From: Dicaeum eximium
Taxonomy: Eukaryota > Chordata > Aves > Passeriformes > Dicaeidae
Assembly (NCBI GenBank): GCA_013396995.1
Contig: VWZP01006707.1
Span: forward strand, 1,470,118-1,534,117
DNA length: 64,000 bases
Direction of reading: 5' to 3'
The position numbers were made by a program, and so were the translations under genes. Under the pieces are notes generated by a model. It saw nothing but the letters and a program-made list of their open reading frames with translations, had not been told where the DNA came from and did no database searches. Within the stretch, counting starts at the first letter, position 1; each line of letters opens with the position of its first letter. Below, in pieces: positions 52,601-61,825 of the stretch.

Positions 52601-55600
52601 AACAGCATGCAAGACAACTACTGTACCAACACATGCTATGGCTCTGCTAAGCAGCTAGCTTATGGGTCTGGGCACCTGGGTTTTAGGTGCAGCAAAGATG
52701 AGGCCTAGAGAAAAGACAGGTCCTAAGACAATGCTGACATGACTGTTGAAATTCCCAAAGACATACTGACCAACTTGCACAGAGTGCTCAAGCTCTCTAG
52801 AGCAGCAACGTTAGGCAAAAAAGATTTTTGCAACACCTAAGCAATTGTTCAAATTTTATGTTAACCACATTTTCCACTCTGCCTTCCCTACAAGACCCTA
52901 CAGACATGGATTAACTACACAATAGTAGCTGAGTTGGTGCAAATGACTACAGCATCTTCTCCCAAAAAAGAGGTGTCACCCCATATAAGCTTACTAGAAT
53001 CTTTGAATTGGTTTCCTAGTTCTACTCTCTAATGCAAGTATAAAGCTAGATTACAATTTTATTTTCATTCCAGCTCTCAGAAACCAAGAACATTGGAAGA
53101 AGCTCATCCAGAGGTTTTCTGAATGTGATGTGTCAAAACACAGTGTTCCAATGTGCACACATGAAGGTGGACAAAGCAACTCATCTGCCCTGCAACAGTC
53201 TCTTTTCTGAGTGTACACATATTAAAGCATTGCAAGACTGCAACACAAGTAAGTTCTTGCCACCTTCAAGGCATGACAAAGGCTAGCTTGATTCTACATG
53301 CAAGTGAGAAGGAGAACAATGTTACTATGGGGTCAAAAGGGGTCCAGCAGTCACACCACACATACATCAAGGCATCTCACACAACTGCTGAAAACAAGAA
53401 ACTGTTACAGCCTTACAACACTTCAGAAGGAGTAAAGGATTCTGCAACTTAACAAATATGCCAAATAGGACATCCTTGAAGTGAAAAAAAACCCCTGAAC
53501 ACCATCAGAGAAGTAAAATAGTACCACCATATGTTCTGAGAACATCCAAGAGACAAGCAGGGAAGCAACGTTTTTCACACTTTCTGCAGTTTTCCCACAA
53601 CCTCACATTTGTCTTTGTGGACAGAAGACAGCTAAAATCACGTTCTACAACACTAAAGCAAATTCAGCTGAGAGTCCCCCCATGCATCCAGCACTATGTA
53701 ATGTTGATCCATGTTCCCTGGTGCAGCCTGCCCATCCAGCCTCCTTCCCTGATTGTACCTCTGCATGGCACACATTGCTCTCCCACAGGGCTGACAGCAC
53801 CCCAGTACTGCAGAAAGAAACTTGGTCTGTGTTGTATTTGGCTCATGCATCATACTGTGTTTATAAAGGCAGCTGGAGAGCCCATGAAATGCATTTACAC
53901 ACAAAGATGACTCAGACACCTCAGATAACAGGGAAGCATGCAAGTCTACCCACAGGTCAACCTGTACAATTTACAAGACAGAAATAAAAGGAGATGCAAG
54001 AGGAATTTCTGCACAAGCAACAGACAAGACTTCTTGTAACAATAATCCTTTCAAAAGACAGGCAGATTAGCAAAGAGACAACAGGAGGAGAAAGATCCAA
54101 AGATACATGCAGGCAGATTCTTTACTGTTCCTGAAACAGTCTTGTACCAATGCTCTGTGGTTTTCTAGGTGTGAGATGCTAGTAATTATTTTTTCTATAT
54201 TTCCCACTTCCTCTACATGTTAAAGGGATTAAATTCCCTCTTCTCATAACTTCTGTAAGTTAAGAGTTCTTCTAGAATAAAGAAACATGAAAGCACATGC
54301 TGCTAACCCAGTAACTTAAAAACACAATTCTGTTCCTGGCTTAATGAGACACTCTTCAGTTAAACGCTGAAGAGAAACACAAAAGGCCCCTCCTGCACAT
54401 ACCCCTCCCTCTGCCCACATTTCTCAGTTCTGGCCTCCATAGTAAACAGCCTGGGCTCTGGACCATGCTGCTGGCAGAAACACAAATCCCTAATGCTGAA
54501 CTCATCAGTAATAAACACCAGACACTCTGGATGTACCAGAGCCACGGGGGGACTGAAGAGGAAATACTCACTCCAAAGACAGCCACCAACAGTGCCTTCA
54601 CCACTGCCAGCCCCACTCCTCCTCTTCCAGGGAGAGCAACCCTTCATCCAGCCTGTCCCTGGGTTTGCCCTGACCTCAGCTGCCAAAACTCAGTTACATT
54701 TTTCACTTCAGTTAAGCTTCCAGTGAGTTCTTTTTTGGGATGAAGCAAGAATGCTGAGGCTGCTTTTATTAAGTCTGACTAACTTATGATGCTAGTCTAA
54801 CAAACAAGCCAAGTTCTGGCTTCTAAACAGAAGCATTTATACCTGACAAATTCTGGACTTTACTGAGACTTGATAAAATAAAAAATTGTATCATACCAAC
54901 ACAGACTTTCCAATGACACAGAGTTGCAGCTTGTCATTCTCATATTCTCAGTTCAAAGAAAGTAGTATTAACTGTTTCTCAACTCAATGTCACTTCTGGA
55001 GTCACCACAAAGGAGCCAACAGTCATTGTAGAGTCACAAGAGGCACTTTTGGCTACCATCTCACACAGTGCCCATGAATGCCATGTAACTTCAAGAATAT
55101 CTATTTGTTAAGGACAAACACCACAATAAGTATTCACAGAGCTTTCCTGAACTTTAGCAAGAGGAACATAAAAGAAATTATTCTAATGATTTACATCCAC
55201 TTCAATACCACTTCAGTATTTGTATTATTTCCTCCTTCTTTCTCTTTAGTCAGCTAAAAAATGTCTTTGTACTGGTTACACTAAATATGCACAGGCATAC
55301 TTGGGCCTTCTTTACTTAGTTAGAAAGAACTCTGCTCCTTGAATCTCAACCTTGAGAGAGGTTGAGCCTCTCTCAACCTCACCTATCTAGCCAAAAACTC
55401 AAACCTGCACATTGGAGCGTTAATAAGGATCTGTAGAGACGTGTAATGAATTCCAGTTATCGTCACACTCTGCCACAATAGCTCCCTCACAAAACTGACT
55501 TGAGTAAGCAGTGACAATAACCCAGAAAAAAAGCTCAACATCAGTTAAAAATAGAGGTTTCAGGCATACGGCCTAATTACCTGCAATGTCTGCCTTAGGC

Positions 55601-58600
55601 TCTATTTTGAACACAGGATTTGTGCTGAACCACATGATAGAAATTAATTTCACAGTGTGAAAGGTTGTTGAACAGCTCCCCAAATTAAGAGTTGCAATCC
55701 ACTTAGGAAAACACTACTAAGAACTTCACATAGGCCACTTGTAAGTTGTGCATAAAAAATCAGCTTACAGAGAAAAGCCATTTCTCAGCGTTTTGTGAAG
55801 ATGGCTGCTCCTAAGATGAAAACCTGTTTTTTTTCTATACTTTCACTCTGTTTAAAGCAAGCTTATTTCCAGAGTTTTTTTCTACATAAATGAGTCCAGT
55901 CACCCTTAAATATAGCAGGAATCTCTAAAGACCTTGCCAACTCTTCTAGTAATAAATTTACATTTACTTCTCAGAAGATGATTTAGGAGTTTCTTGTATA
56001 TGATCTAATCAGTTGATTTACCCGACTGCACTCTGTATTCCGTAAGTGAATGCAGATCAGATCAGCCCTTGCTTGGATCATCTGAACATCCAAAGCCCCA
56101 AGTAATCCTCTGTATACCCTGGTGTGACCCTAACAATCCTACAGCAACATTTACATGGCATTGTTCTCTCTTGCAGCTGAATTAACACCTACCAGAGTGT
56201 GGAGAGAAGCTACAAATCCCTTATTGTAACCAGGTTTCAACTTCTTGACTTATACTGAAAGGAGTGCAACTGTACCTGCTTTTAACAAATAGCCTATAGC
56301 TGGCCTGAGATGCAATCTTCTAGAAAGAACCATGAACAGCCAATATTAAATGGCTGAATATAGCATAACTGGGGAAAGGAACCAGACATCCTTTAACTTA
56401 ACTGGCCTAGGGCAAAAGGCACATAGCAAGCAACAAATTACTGACAAAAGAACAGAAACTTTTTTCATTTTTGCTTTGTAAAATGCAGGAATTTTTGATG
56501 GGCTAAAAAGAGAGAGAGAATACTGCTACAGATTCCTTAGGAATACAATTTGTCACAGGCCTACACAGAGAAGGAGCTCCATATTACAAAATGTGACACA
56601 GGAGATAGTAATGACAACAAGATTAAAGGAGTAGTCTCATATTTCCTGCAGATAGTACAATCATGCCTAATTAATTGATACTGGGGTCACATGAGCCTTC
56701 ATTTTCCTCTTTGTTCAAAACATCTATGAAAAAAGCTTTTAGGAGATCTCATCCCCAGGCAGGAAGGAGCTTTTCTCTTCATAAATCTAGTTCCCTGTCT
56801 GCTGAGAATGGGACTTTTAAAAACCCACAAAATAGTGTCACCCAACTAGAGAAAATAAAAACCCCTTAAGGGCTTTAGGGAAAGAAAGAAAGAAATATTA
56901 TTGCAGAACCCTTCAAGGGCAGTTAGATGCCTGTCATGGTAAGAAAAGTCTGAACTCTATCCAAAGTTCCCACACAAACTTTTTAACGTATTACTTTCAG
57001 TTAGCATGCATTTATTCTTTAATTTCAGCAGATGTATCTACTTTAACTGCAGGCAACTAGAAAACCTAAGCAAATTAAAAAATAATTACATTTTTTTAAA
57101 AAGTCAAGTTCATATTACACACAGTCCTGCAAAGAAAACAGGAGTAGATGATCTCACCCCTCTAAAACCACATAAAAACATAAGGAATTGCTACTCTCAG
57201 CAGAGGCTTTGCATCTAAATTCACAACATCTCTCTCTGGACAGTTTTTCTGAGTGTCTCATACTTGAAATCACAGTTTATATTCAAAGCAGAACTCAGTG
57301 ACACTGCAAACCCTGCACTCACTATGGGCCACCTAGGATTTCCTTTTCTTCAGCTGTTAACTGAAGTGGATCCAGCAGCTTCAGCCCTTGGCACAGAAGA
57401 AGAATGAGTAGAGCAAGCTTTTTCCTCCTCAATACTAGCTCGGGGATTAAGTGGATGTATAGGTTACACACCATCAAGGAGAACCCTTCTCTCTGGCATT
57501 TCATGTACTCAAAATCTTAGCCATAAGAGATTTTCTTACCCAAGCACTTCTGCAGCTTCATTAGAAGTGACAACATTTGCAGACTAAAAATTAATTTAAA
57601 ACTTCTGTTTATTAAAAAAATAACAAAACCCCTGACTATTTCAGAATCGTCCATTAAGTGAATCTTTTTTTTTTTAATCACCATACAGACAGTTAAAAAC
57701 ACTGCCTTGAGTTGACAGAAGAATGTATGCATGAATGTGCACTTTGTGTGCTGGGATGATCATTTCACAGAGGTTTTCATTCCAATTACAAGTTTATTGT
57801 AACAACATCCAGAATATAAGTATTGGTATTCACTATTAGTAAATGGCCAGATGAAATTAATACACTTCCCTCATCACATAATCCATATAGCAGACTTCCA
57901 CTTGAAAGCAGCTGTAGTCAGGTGCAATAAAAATCTGACTCATGCATTCAATGACTGCTTTTTTAAAAGAAAATTACAAAGAGGGTAAAGAAAACAAAGA
58001 TCCCATAAACCAAAAGCACTTACAAATAGAGGTTTTCCACCCAAATGAAAAAGAACACAGATAAGACTACGTCACCTAGGTGACCCGAGCCAAGACAATG
58101 ATCTTCCAAAAAGCATGGATTTACACGTTGAGATTTGCATTTTCAGTAAATGCACTACGTAATGCAGTTGGGTGGGAGCCAGACTACCAGCTATTAAATT
58201 TAAAAGGATGAAAACCACTTCTGAGATTCCAAGAAGGAAAACTAATAGCTAGACACTTCAGAACCATTTTTGATAAGTCAAAGTAATATAATACCCAAAT
58301 AGTTCCTGTCCCTATTCTCACCAGTATTATTTCCCTGTCCCTGCCTCAGGTCTAAAGGGAACACTCCTACCTAATAAGAGGTCTTCACTCCTGGTTTATG
58401 ATGGGAAAGCTAATGATGCTAGCTAGAATTTCTCACAAGTAATTTGCTAATAAAATATCATGAGACCATTATGGAAGCTGACTTTACTTCTGTTTTGTAC
58501 CAGCCTACAATACCATGTGCTCCTCTCCGAACAAATAATTTCCTATTTCACGCTGGTCACCAGTTCAGGCAAAGTGATCATCATTACACCATGATGAACT

Positions 58601-61600
58601 GAAGCCTCCTACTCCCCTCCTACCTGACCCCCAAAATGGTTAAAATATTCTCCAGCTCACTCACACAAAACAAAATGAAGGAAGGAATAGGAACACTGAG
58701 GACTTACCTGAAAAATTCCGAGACACAAGCATCGTCGTGAGGATTGCACCCTGTGGGGAAGACAAAGCAGGGATAACAGAAATGCCACTTGAGAAAGGAG
58801 CTGGGCTGACCCATGGAGAACACAATGCATCAGTTACCAATGCACAGGTATATCACTGGTAGCCTGAAGAGCTCTAGTGTATCCAGGATTCCCACGTGTG
58901 GCTATTAGGCCTGACACAGGACCACTGACAGTCCACCCTTTCTAGAGCAGCAGCTAGATGCCAGGCAGGATAGCCTGGGCAATCTGAAATGGCACTAAGA
59001 ATTAAACACTTAGCTGCTTCCTAGATTTCACACAGCAGTGAGCTGCTTTGTGCACAAGCCAGCTGCAGGCAACTGGTAACATTAGTACTGGAAGGTGCAG
59101 AGTGTTCAGAACCAGAAGTCCCAGAACTAGCTGCTCTATTTCAACTCAGTGGCAGAAACTAGAAGGAGTGAATATGTAGCAGAAGAGGCATGGGAAGCTT
59201 ACAGCTTGGAGAAAGAAACTACCCAGCTCCCCAATACTCTACTTCAGTGCCCTGTACTGGAAGATCACATCAGGTACTTCTCTAACACTGTGCTAGTCAT
59301 GAAAAAAAAGTACTGTTGCTAGAAAGGCACTAACCTCAAATTCAGAGAACTAAATATAACTTAAGGCAAATTAAGATGTACTTACCTTTAGCTTCCTTCT
59401 AGCATTGAACTTTCTCAAGCATTCCACAGTTTCCTGCCTGTGCATCATTGATGCAACAGTGGATCGTTGCTGAAAAACAGGAACAGGAGAAAATCAAGAA
59501 CATTCCCATACCAAATCAGCCAGGGAAGTTCGTTCCACTTGCACACAATGAAGACATTCAGGCTGACATGGCCAAGCCTCTCAAGCACTCCAACTGGTTC
59601 ATAATCCAAGAACTTCCATCAAGACACATTAAATCAAGGTGGGCTATGACAGGACTGCATCCAAGAAATTTATGACTGAGGCAAAGGTGAGAATCAGTGC
59701 TCCCTGCCTTTCAGGCACACACCAGATTTAAGACAGTGTGATGGTCAAGCCAAATGAACCCATGGGGAGCTGAGTTAGAAGCACTACAGAAAAGACCTGG
59801 GCTGCATTAGTTACAGCTTGAAAGGGAAATTTTAAGCAGTAAGGGAATACTTGTGAGCAGCAGCCTTCCTGGACATGGCAATCCCCTGAATGTAACAGGC
59901 TGACTAGCAGAGGCCTTGGCATCTTTGTATCAGTATTGCAGAAACAGATTCTTAGCATGTAAGATAAAATATCATGTATTTCTATTGTACCAATGCAAAA
60001 AAATGAGCATAATCTCTATGAAGTGATGCACGTCTGTCATCCACAGCAGACTGGAATGCCATCAGCTGCAAAAAGACAACTTCCCAGAAGTGTTGCAGCC
60101 ATTAAAACTACAAAAGGAAATCAGAGACTGTTACTGCCAAGCATTTAAAGCACATGAGGAAGCCAGTGACTAATGCCAAAGTAGCTGTTGCTCTAGCATA
60201 GAACCACAAGCCTGAATTCCCTTTACAAGTATAGTGGGTAAATTTCTAACCAGGTAAGTGTGAACAAAGTCTCCATTAACTTTCTCTTGCTTGGAAAAAA
60301 TTCTGCAATACCCAAAAGAACTGTAAATTGTGTGTATATTCAGCTGGTTTCATGGGAGGTCTCTGCTTTGATCCTACTGTCAAAGCTGGTCACCTACTGC
60401 AGTACACACGGCAGTGTGTGGGGAGAAGTGTAGCCGAAGTGTCCTCAAACAACTCTGGTGGGCACTGTTCCTCCAGCCTCTCCAGGAGAGACAGTGATGT
60501 CCAGTTGTTCAATGTGCACTTACAAGAATAGGACACATACTTCAGAAGTTCAGTGATGCTAAGACACTCAGAGTCTCAGATAAACTTTTAAACATTTTAG
60601 ATTTTCTACAACATTTACTTTAGAGGAGCCATACATATCCAGAAAGGAAACATATGTTGTGCAGACATGGACTGCAAAGCAAAGGGAAACAACAGACTTG
60701 ACTGGAGGCAGTTTCAGTGAGAGGCTGACATGGCTGGGAAGTCAAATCCGACTCTCCCTAGCTCAGAGAAGGAAAGTTGCCACAGGGAGTGGGCTATCAT
60801 AATACAACTTTGGCTACAAGCATTAGGAGGAAAGTTCAATACAAAGGAACTTCAATTGATTACAAGCATGCAAGGAGGCAAAAAAAAAAAAAAAAAATAG
60901 AGATGTAGTCTCAGCTCGTGTGAAGTTTTGACTTCCAAGGAACTTGCATAATTTTACAGCAGACACTCCTGTTAGACAGATGTTCACATAAGTAACTTTA
61001 AATTGCTCTCTGTTGATTTGTGGTATAAGGACACCACCACCACAGTTTCTCAAGAACAAATGAGCAAAGGAGCACGCTAGACTCATCCCAGAAGTATGCT
61101 GTGGTATTACCAGAGCATCTGGTTAGACTTAGGTCAAACTATTTCATCCTGCAGAGATAAAACTGCATCACTGCTGCCCTCCCCTACACCCACACCCAGC
61201 TGTGTTCTGGGATTTCTTTGCCAACTTTGCAAAAGAAGAAAAATACTTCTGTGTGAGGTCTGGCAAGGTAGAAACTACATACACAGAACAGCAAAAGATT
61301 TTTTGCTGATTTCACGTTTACAGCCAGTTAAGCTGCAGCATAGCAGAAATGTCTCAAATATTGCAAAGATGCTACGCTATAAACTGAAGCAGAGATGAAG
61401 AACAAAATGGTCCTAAAATTTTTGTCTCATGACAAACTCCATTTGACATTTCAGGATGATATGGATTGGAAAATATGGGGGAAAAAACCAGAAACTGTGG
61501 ACACTGACAAAATTCTAAAAGAATATGGGAATTTTTTTACTACTGTGGCAATAAAAGCACCACAGCATGACAAAGTTGGCTTGTTGAAGATCATAATAAA

Positions 61601-61825
61601 AAAAAATCTAAAATACTTGAAATATACTGGGTCCTTCTAGTCTTCCTGCCATGTCCATTCAAGGTAAACCACAAATCAAGATGTAATTAGGGGAACACTT
61701 ACACAAACCCATGGGTGTTTGAGAGCCTGGTCAGCTGTGATGCGCTTCGCTGGGTTTATCGTCAGCATCTGGTTGATCAAATTCTTGGCTTCGGGAGTCA
61801 CAGTGTCCCACTCAGGTGATGGGAA
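28404..61825 (-). CDS. CAMK2G: CaMKII gamma subunit gene, 3' part (13 exon segments)
   Basis: This is the span from the first to the last coding exon visible; it is discontinuous, and the exons are listed separately. The product is a Ser/Thr kinase activated by Ca2+/calmodulin, which assembles into dodecameric holoenzymes through a C-terminal hub. The visible order is kinase C-lobe end, autoinhibitory helix, variable linker, hub. Every junction has AG/GT boundaries, and phases are consistent from exon to exon. Gamma identity rests on the hub sequence ([29 protein letters not shown] and the terminal APLQ) and on gamma-type linker cassettes. Exons for about residues 1-232 are outside the window, so the gene is truncated by the window edge, not broken. 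One difference from my recollection of mammalian gamma is RPRTTQSEE where mammals have RPRTSQSEE. Confidence 0.96.
29656..29668 (-). repeat. 13-base G run in transcript, downstream of a CAMK2G donor
   Basis: Thirteen C's on the plus strand are G13 in the pre-mRNA, 62 bases below the 29730/29731 splice donor. G-runs in this position are known as intronic splicing enhancers bound by hnRNP H/F. Length variation between individuals is likely. Confidence 0.8.
29731..29825 (-). CDS. CAMK2G: CAMK2G exon: hub domain, middle
   Basis: This 95-nt exon reads [21 protein letters not shown] then [10 protein letters not shown], with split codons at both ends. It encodes part of the association domain, including the conserved [18 protein letters not shown] loop and helix. 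The acceptor is TCTTCGCAG and the donor GTGAGT. Length and phase match the family. A run of 13 G's on the transcript strand lies about 60 bases into the following intron (see the repeat at 29656-29668). Confidence 0.97.
30317..30392 (-). CDS. CAMK2G: CAMK2G exon: start of association (hub) domain
   Basis: This 76-nt exon contributes TG to a split Val or Met codon, then [24 protein letters not shown], and ends with AC of a Thr codon. It is the first helix of the CaMKII association domain, a SnoaL/NTF2-like alpha+beta fold that oligomerises the holoenzyme. The acceptor is GTTCACAG and the donor GTAAGT. The 76-nt length is the CaMKII family norm. All upstream linker isoforms converge on this exon. 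Confidence 0.97.
32220..32790. promoter_or_regulatory. Intragenic CpG island in CAMK2G
   Basis: The block is strongly GC-rich with dense CpG, for example GCGGCCGCCGCCGC near 32650, inside otherwise AT-rich intron. It looks like a CpG-island promoter. On the plus strand a good splice donor (GGG then GTGAGG) begins at 32753, which could end a first exon antisense to CAMK2G. On the minus strand, transcription would run into the hub-domain exons. No TATA box is evident. Open frames across it (161 codons plus strand from 32309; a minus-strand frame with ATG near 32420) are Arg/Pro/Ala-rich, as expected by chance in GC-rich DNA, so no protein is claimed. Confidence 0.65.
34256..34350 (-). repeat. 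Ancient MIR-like SINE fragment
   Basis: The plus strand has CCATTTACCACTAAGAAAAC then GTGACTTGCCCAAGG and a following GGCAGTGTC. This is the reverse-complement signature of the MIR core (AAACTGAGGC...GTGACTTGCCCAAGG...GCAGAG). It lies in the intron about 300 bases downstream of the 114-nt CAMK2G cassette on the transcript. The call rests on a remembered consensus. Confidence 0.55.
34391..34434 (+). repeat. T/G low-complexity tract
   Basis: Alternating G and T homopolymer blocks lie in the CAMK2G intron below the 114-nt cassette. In the transcript this is an A/C-rich stretch. Confidence 0.8.
34652..34765 (-). CDS. CAMK2G: CAMK2G optional 38-codon cassette before the hub domain
   Basis: This 114-nt exon is in phase 1-1. 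With the borrowed base it reads from [16 protein letters not shown] to LSLCFSA and leaves an A that makes Met with the next exon (SAMRKQ). It matches in length and pattern a long gamma-specific insert recalled from the human canonical isoform (AAPLRTGNGSSVPEGR...CSSAM). The acceptor is ATGCTAG and the donor GTAAGT. At 38 codons it can be skipped in frame. It is Ser-rich with no known fold, so I infer a disordered spacer that lengthens the kinase-to-hub linker. Some GT/T-rich low-complexity sequence and a MIR-like remnant lie just downstream in the intron. Confidence 0.88.
36785..36833 (-). CDS. CAMK2G: CAMK2G linker exon ([16 protein letters not shown])
   Basis: This 49-nt exon has 16 codons, [16 protein letters not shown], plus one base (G). 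The acceptor is CATGCAG and the donor GTAGGT. The sequence is acidic and Ser/Thr-rich and corresponds to the end of the gamma linker. The final G joins either to TG of the 30317-30392 exon (Val, giving DLKVRKQ) or to CT of the 34652-34765 cassette (Ala). Both junctions keep frame. Confidence 0.96.
37476..37520 (-). CDS. CAMK2G: CAMK2G linker exon ([15 protein letters not shown])
   Basis: This 45-nt, phase 0-0 exon has 15 codons, [15 protein letters not shown], identical to the segment recalled from mammalian gamma. The acceptor is TTTCCTAG and the donor GTAAGG. This block is shared by gamma isoforms and lies immediately before the GSTESCN exon. Identity here contrasts with the divergence of the exon at 39126-39194 and suggests that this part of the linker is under constraint. 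Confidence 0.96.
39126..39194 (-). CDS. CAMK2G: CAMK2G alternative linker exon (PQSNNK...VQTSM)
   Basis: This 69-nt, phase 0-0 exon has 23 codons. It begins PQSNNKTS and ends PPVQTSM, aligning over its full length with the 23-residue gamma linker exon recalled from mammals (PQSNNKNS...LQTAM). About half the residues differ, as expected for linker sequence under weak constraint. The acceptor is TTCTCTCAG. The donor GTATCT is weaker than those of the constitutive exons, which fits alternative use. It sits between the 33-nt cassette and the EPQTTVV exon in the order known for gamma. Confidence 0.92.
39195..43051 (-). other. CAMK2G intron between the two optional linker exons
   Basis: This 3.9-kb intron separates the 33-nt and 69-nt cassettes. 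Nothing coding is recognised in it. It has A-rich patches near 41045 and 41110 and no identifiable mobile element. Confidence 0.75.
43052..43084 (-). CDS. CAMK2G: CAMK2G alternative cassette exon with nuclear-localisation type sequence
   Basis: This 33-nt, phase 0-0 micro-exon reads [11 protein letters not shown]. Its acceptor is TGTCCAG and its donor GTGAGC. It is the counterpart of the short KRKSSSS cassette known in several CaMKII genes, where it forms an SV40-like nuclear localisation signal. In those genes phosphorylation of the adjacent serine controls nuclear entry. The upstream exon ends in Lys, giving KKRK when this cassette is included. Being a multiple of three, it can be skipped without changing frame. 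That it is used alternatively is inferred from the family, not from transcripts. Confidence 0.93.
43085..51708 (-). other. CAMK2G intron (8.6 kb), non-coding
   Basis: This is the longest visible intron of the gene. It is AT-rich, with a MIR-like SINE remnant at about 46136-46350. Open frames are short and show no similarity to known proteins. No extra cassette exon was recognised, although a very short one could be missed by eye. Confidence 0.75.
46136..46350 (+). repeat. Ancient MIR-like SINE remnant
   Basis: The first half resembles the tRNA-derived and core part of MIR-type SINEs: a degenerate version of the conserved stretch on losing a tRNA-like head, with TGATGCTGAGCAAATAATTT in place of the usual TGACCTTGGGCAAGTCACTT. 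The second half has ATTGTAAGCT, GGCAGGGA, CTAAGCACA and AGGCATTACAACAAT, as in the tails of amniote MIR-family SINEs. Divergence is high, so it is an old insertion. The call rests on remembered consensus, not alignment. Confidence 0.6.
51709..51749 (-). CDS. CAMK2G: CAMK2G linker exon ([14 protein letters not shown])
   Basis: This 41-nt exon begins with CT, which completes an Ala codon with the preceding exon, and ends in phase 0 with GVK. The acceptor is TCTCCACAG and the donor GTAAGT. It starts the variable linker between the regulatory segment and the hub. It ends SDGVK, one Gly shorter than the SDGGVK I recall for human gamma. If the 43052-43084 cassette follows, the Lys at the end extends that cassette's basic run to KKRK. 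Confidence 0.95.
51750..58707 (-). other. CAMK2G intron before the first linker exon (7 kb)
   Basis: This 7-kb intron lies where mammalian gamma has an optional exon beginning VGRQSSAPA. No matching GC-rich or Ala/Ser/Pro-rich in-frame segment with splice sites was found on the minus strand. It may be absent, or too diverged to recognise by eye. The intron also contains a 14-base palindrome at 58071-58084 and a cluster of small inverted repeats near 55350-55380. Confidence 0.7.
58071..58084. promoter_or_regulatory. Perfect 14-base palindrome with T-box-like core
   Basis: GTCACCTAGGTGAC is its own reverse complement. Its centre CACCTAGGTG is the core of the palindromic Brachyury (T-box) site, although the flanks differ from the full consensus. 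It lies in the CAMK2G intron about 620 bases below the 58708-58750 exon. Function is unproven. Confidence 0.35.
58708..58750 (-). CDS. CAMK2G: CAMK2G exon: calmodulin-binding end with Thr306/Thr307
   Basis: This 43-nt exon enters in phase 0 and leaves one base over. It reads [14 protein letters not shown] plus the first base of the next codon. The two adjacent ACG codons at 58733-58738 are Thr306 and Thr307, the inhibitory sites whose phosphorylation blocks calmodulin rebinding. The acceptor is CCCCACAG; the donor is GTAAGT. The 43-nt size is the family norm. Because it ends with one extra base, it joins directly in frame to the 51709-51749 exon; the extra G plus CT gives Ala. Confidence 0.97.
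59386..59469 (-). CDS. CAMK2G: CAMK2G exon: autoinhibitory segment with Thr287
   Basis: This 84-nt, phase 0-0 exon has 28 codons, from QRSTVASMM to NARRKLK. It carries [10 protein letters not shown]; the ACT codon at 59428-59430 is Thr287, equivalent to Thr286 of alpha. Its autophosphorylation makes the kinase Ca2+-independent. The basic FNARRKLK stretch begins the calmodulin-binding helix. The acceptor is preceded by a pyrimidine tract ending TTTTTCAG; the donor is GTAAGT. Known family: this segment acts as a pseudosubstrate until calmodulin binds. The regulatory residues are intact. Confidence 0.98.
59470..61702 (-). other. CAMK2G intron between kinase-end and Thr287 exons
   Basis: This 2.2-kb intron has AG and GT boundaries. 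It contains an 18-base A run at 60880-60897. I see no additional exon, no recognisable transposon and no RNA gene. Confidence 0.85.
61703..61825 (-). CDS. CAMK2G: CAMK2G exon: end of kinase domain
   Basis: This 123-nt, phase 0-0 exon has 41 codons, running from FPSPEWDTV to KHPWVC, about residues 233-273 of gamma. It encodes the last helices of the kinase C-lobe, including [16 protein letters not shown] and the HPW motif that closes the protein kinase fold. The acceptor is a TTTTAG on the minus strand just above 61825, and the donor is GTAAGT just below 61703. A 123-nt exon at this place is typical of vertebrate CaMKII genes. It is the most 5' exon visible. The preceding exon, which would encode a stretch ending in AGAYD, was not found up to 64000. 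Confidence 0.97.

Noticed and set aside
55340..55380. Small nested inverted repeats (GAGGTTGAG/CTCAACCTC) resembling a hairpin
   Set aside because: The stem is only 9 bp, too short for a microRNA precursor or terminal inverted repeat; probably local slippage duplication.
57322..57504. Minus-strand frame ending [14 protein letters not shown] before a GTGAGT donor-like site
   Set aside because: It looked like a possible extra CAMK2G exon, but it matches no CaMKII sequence and would not be in the correct phase to join its neighbours with confidence.
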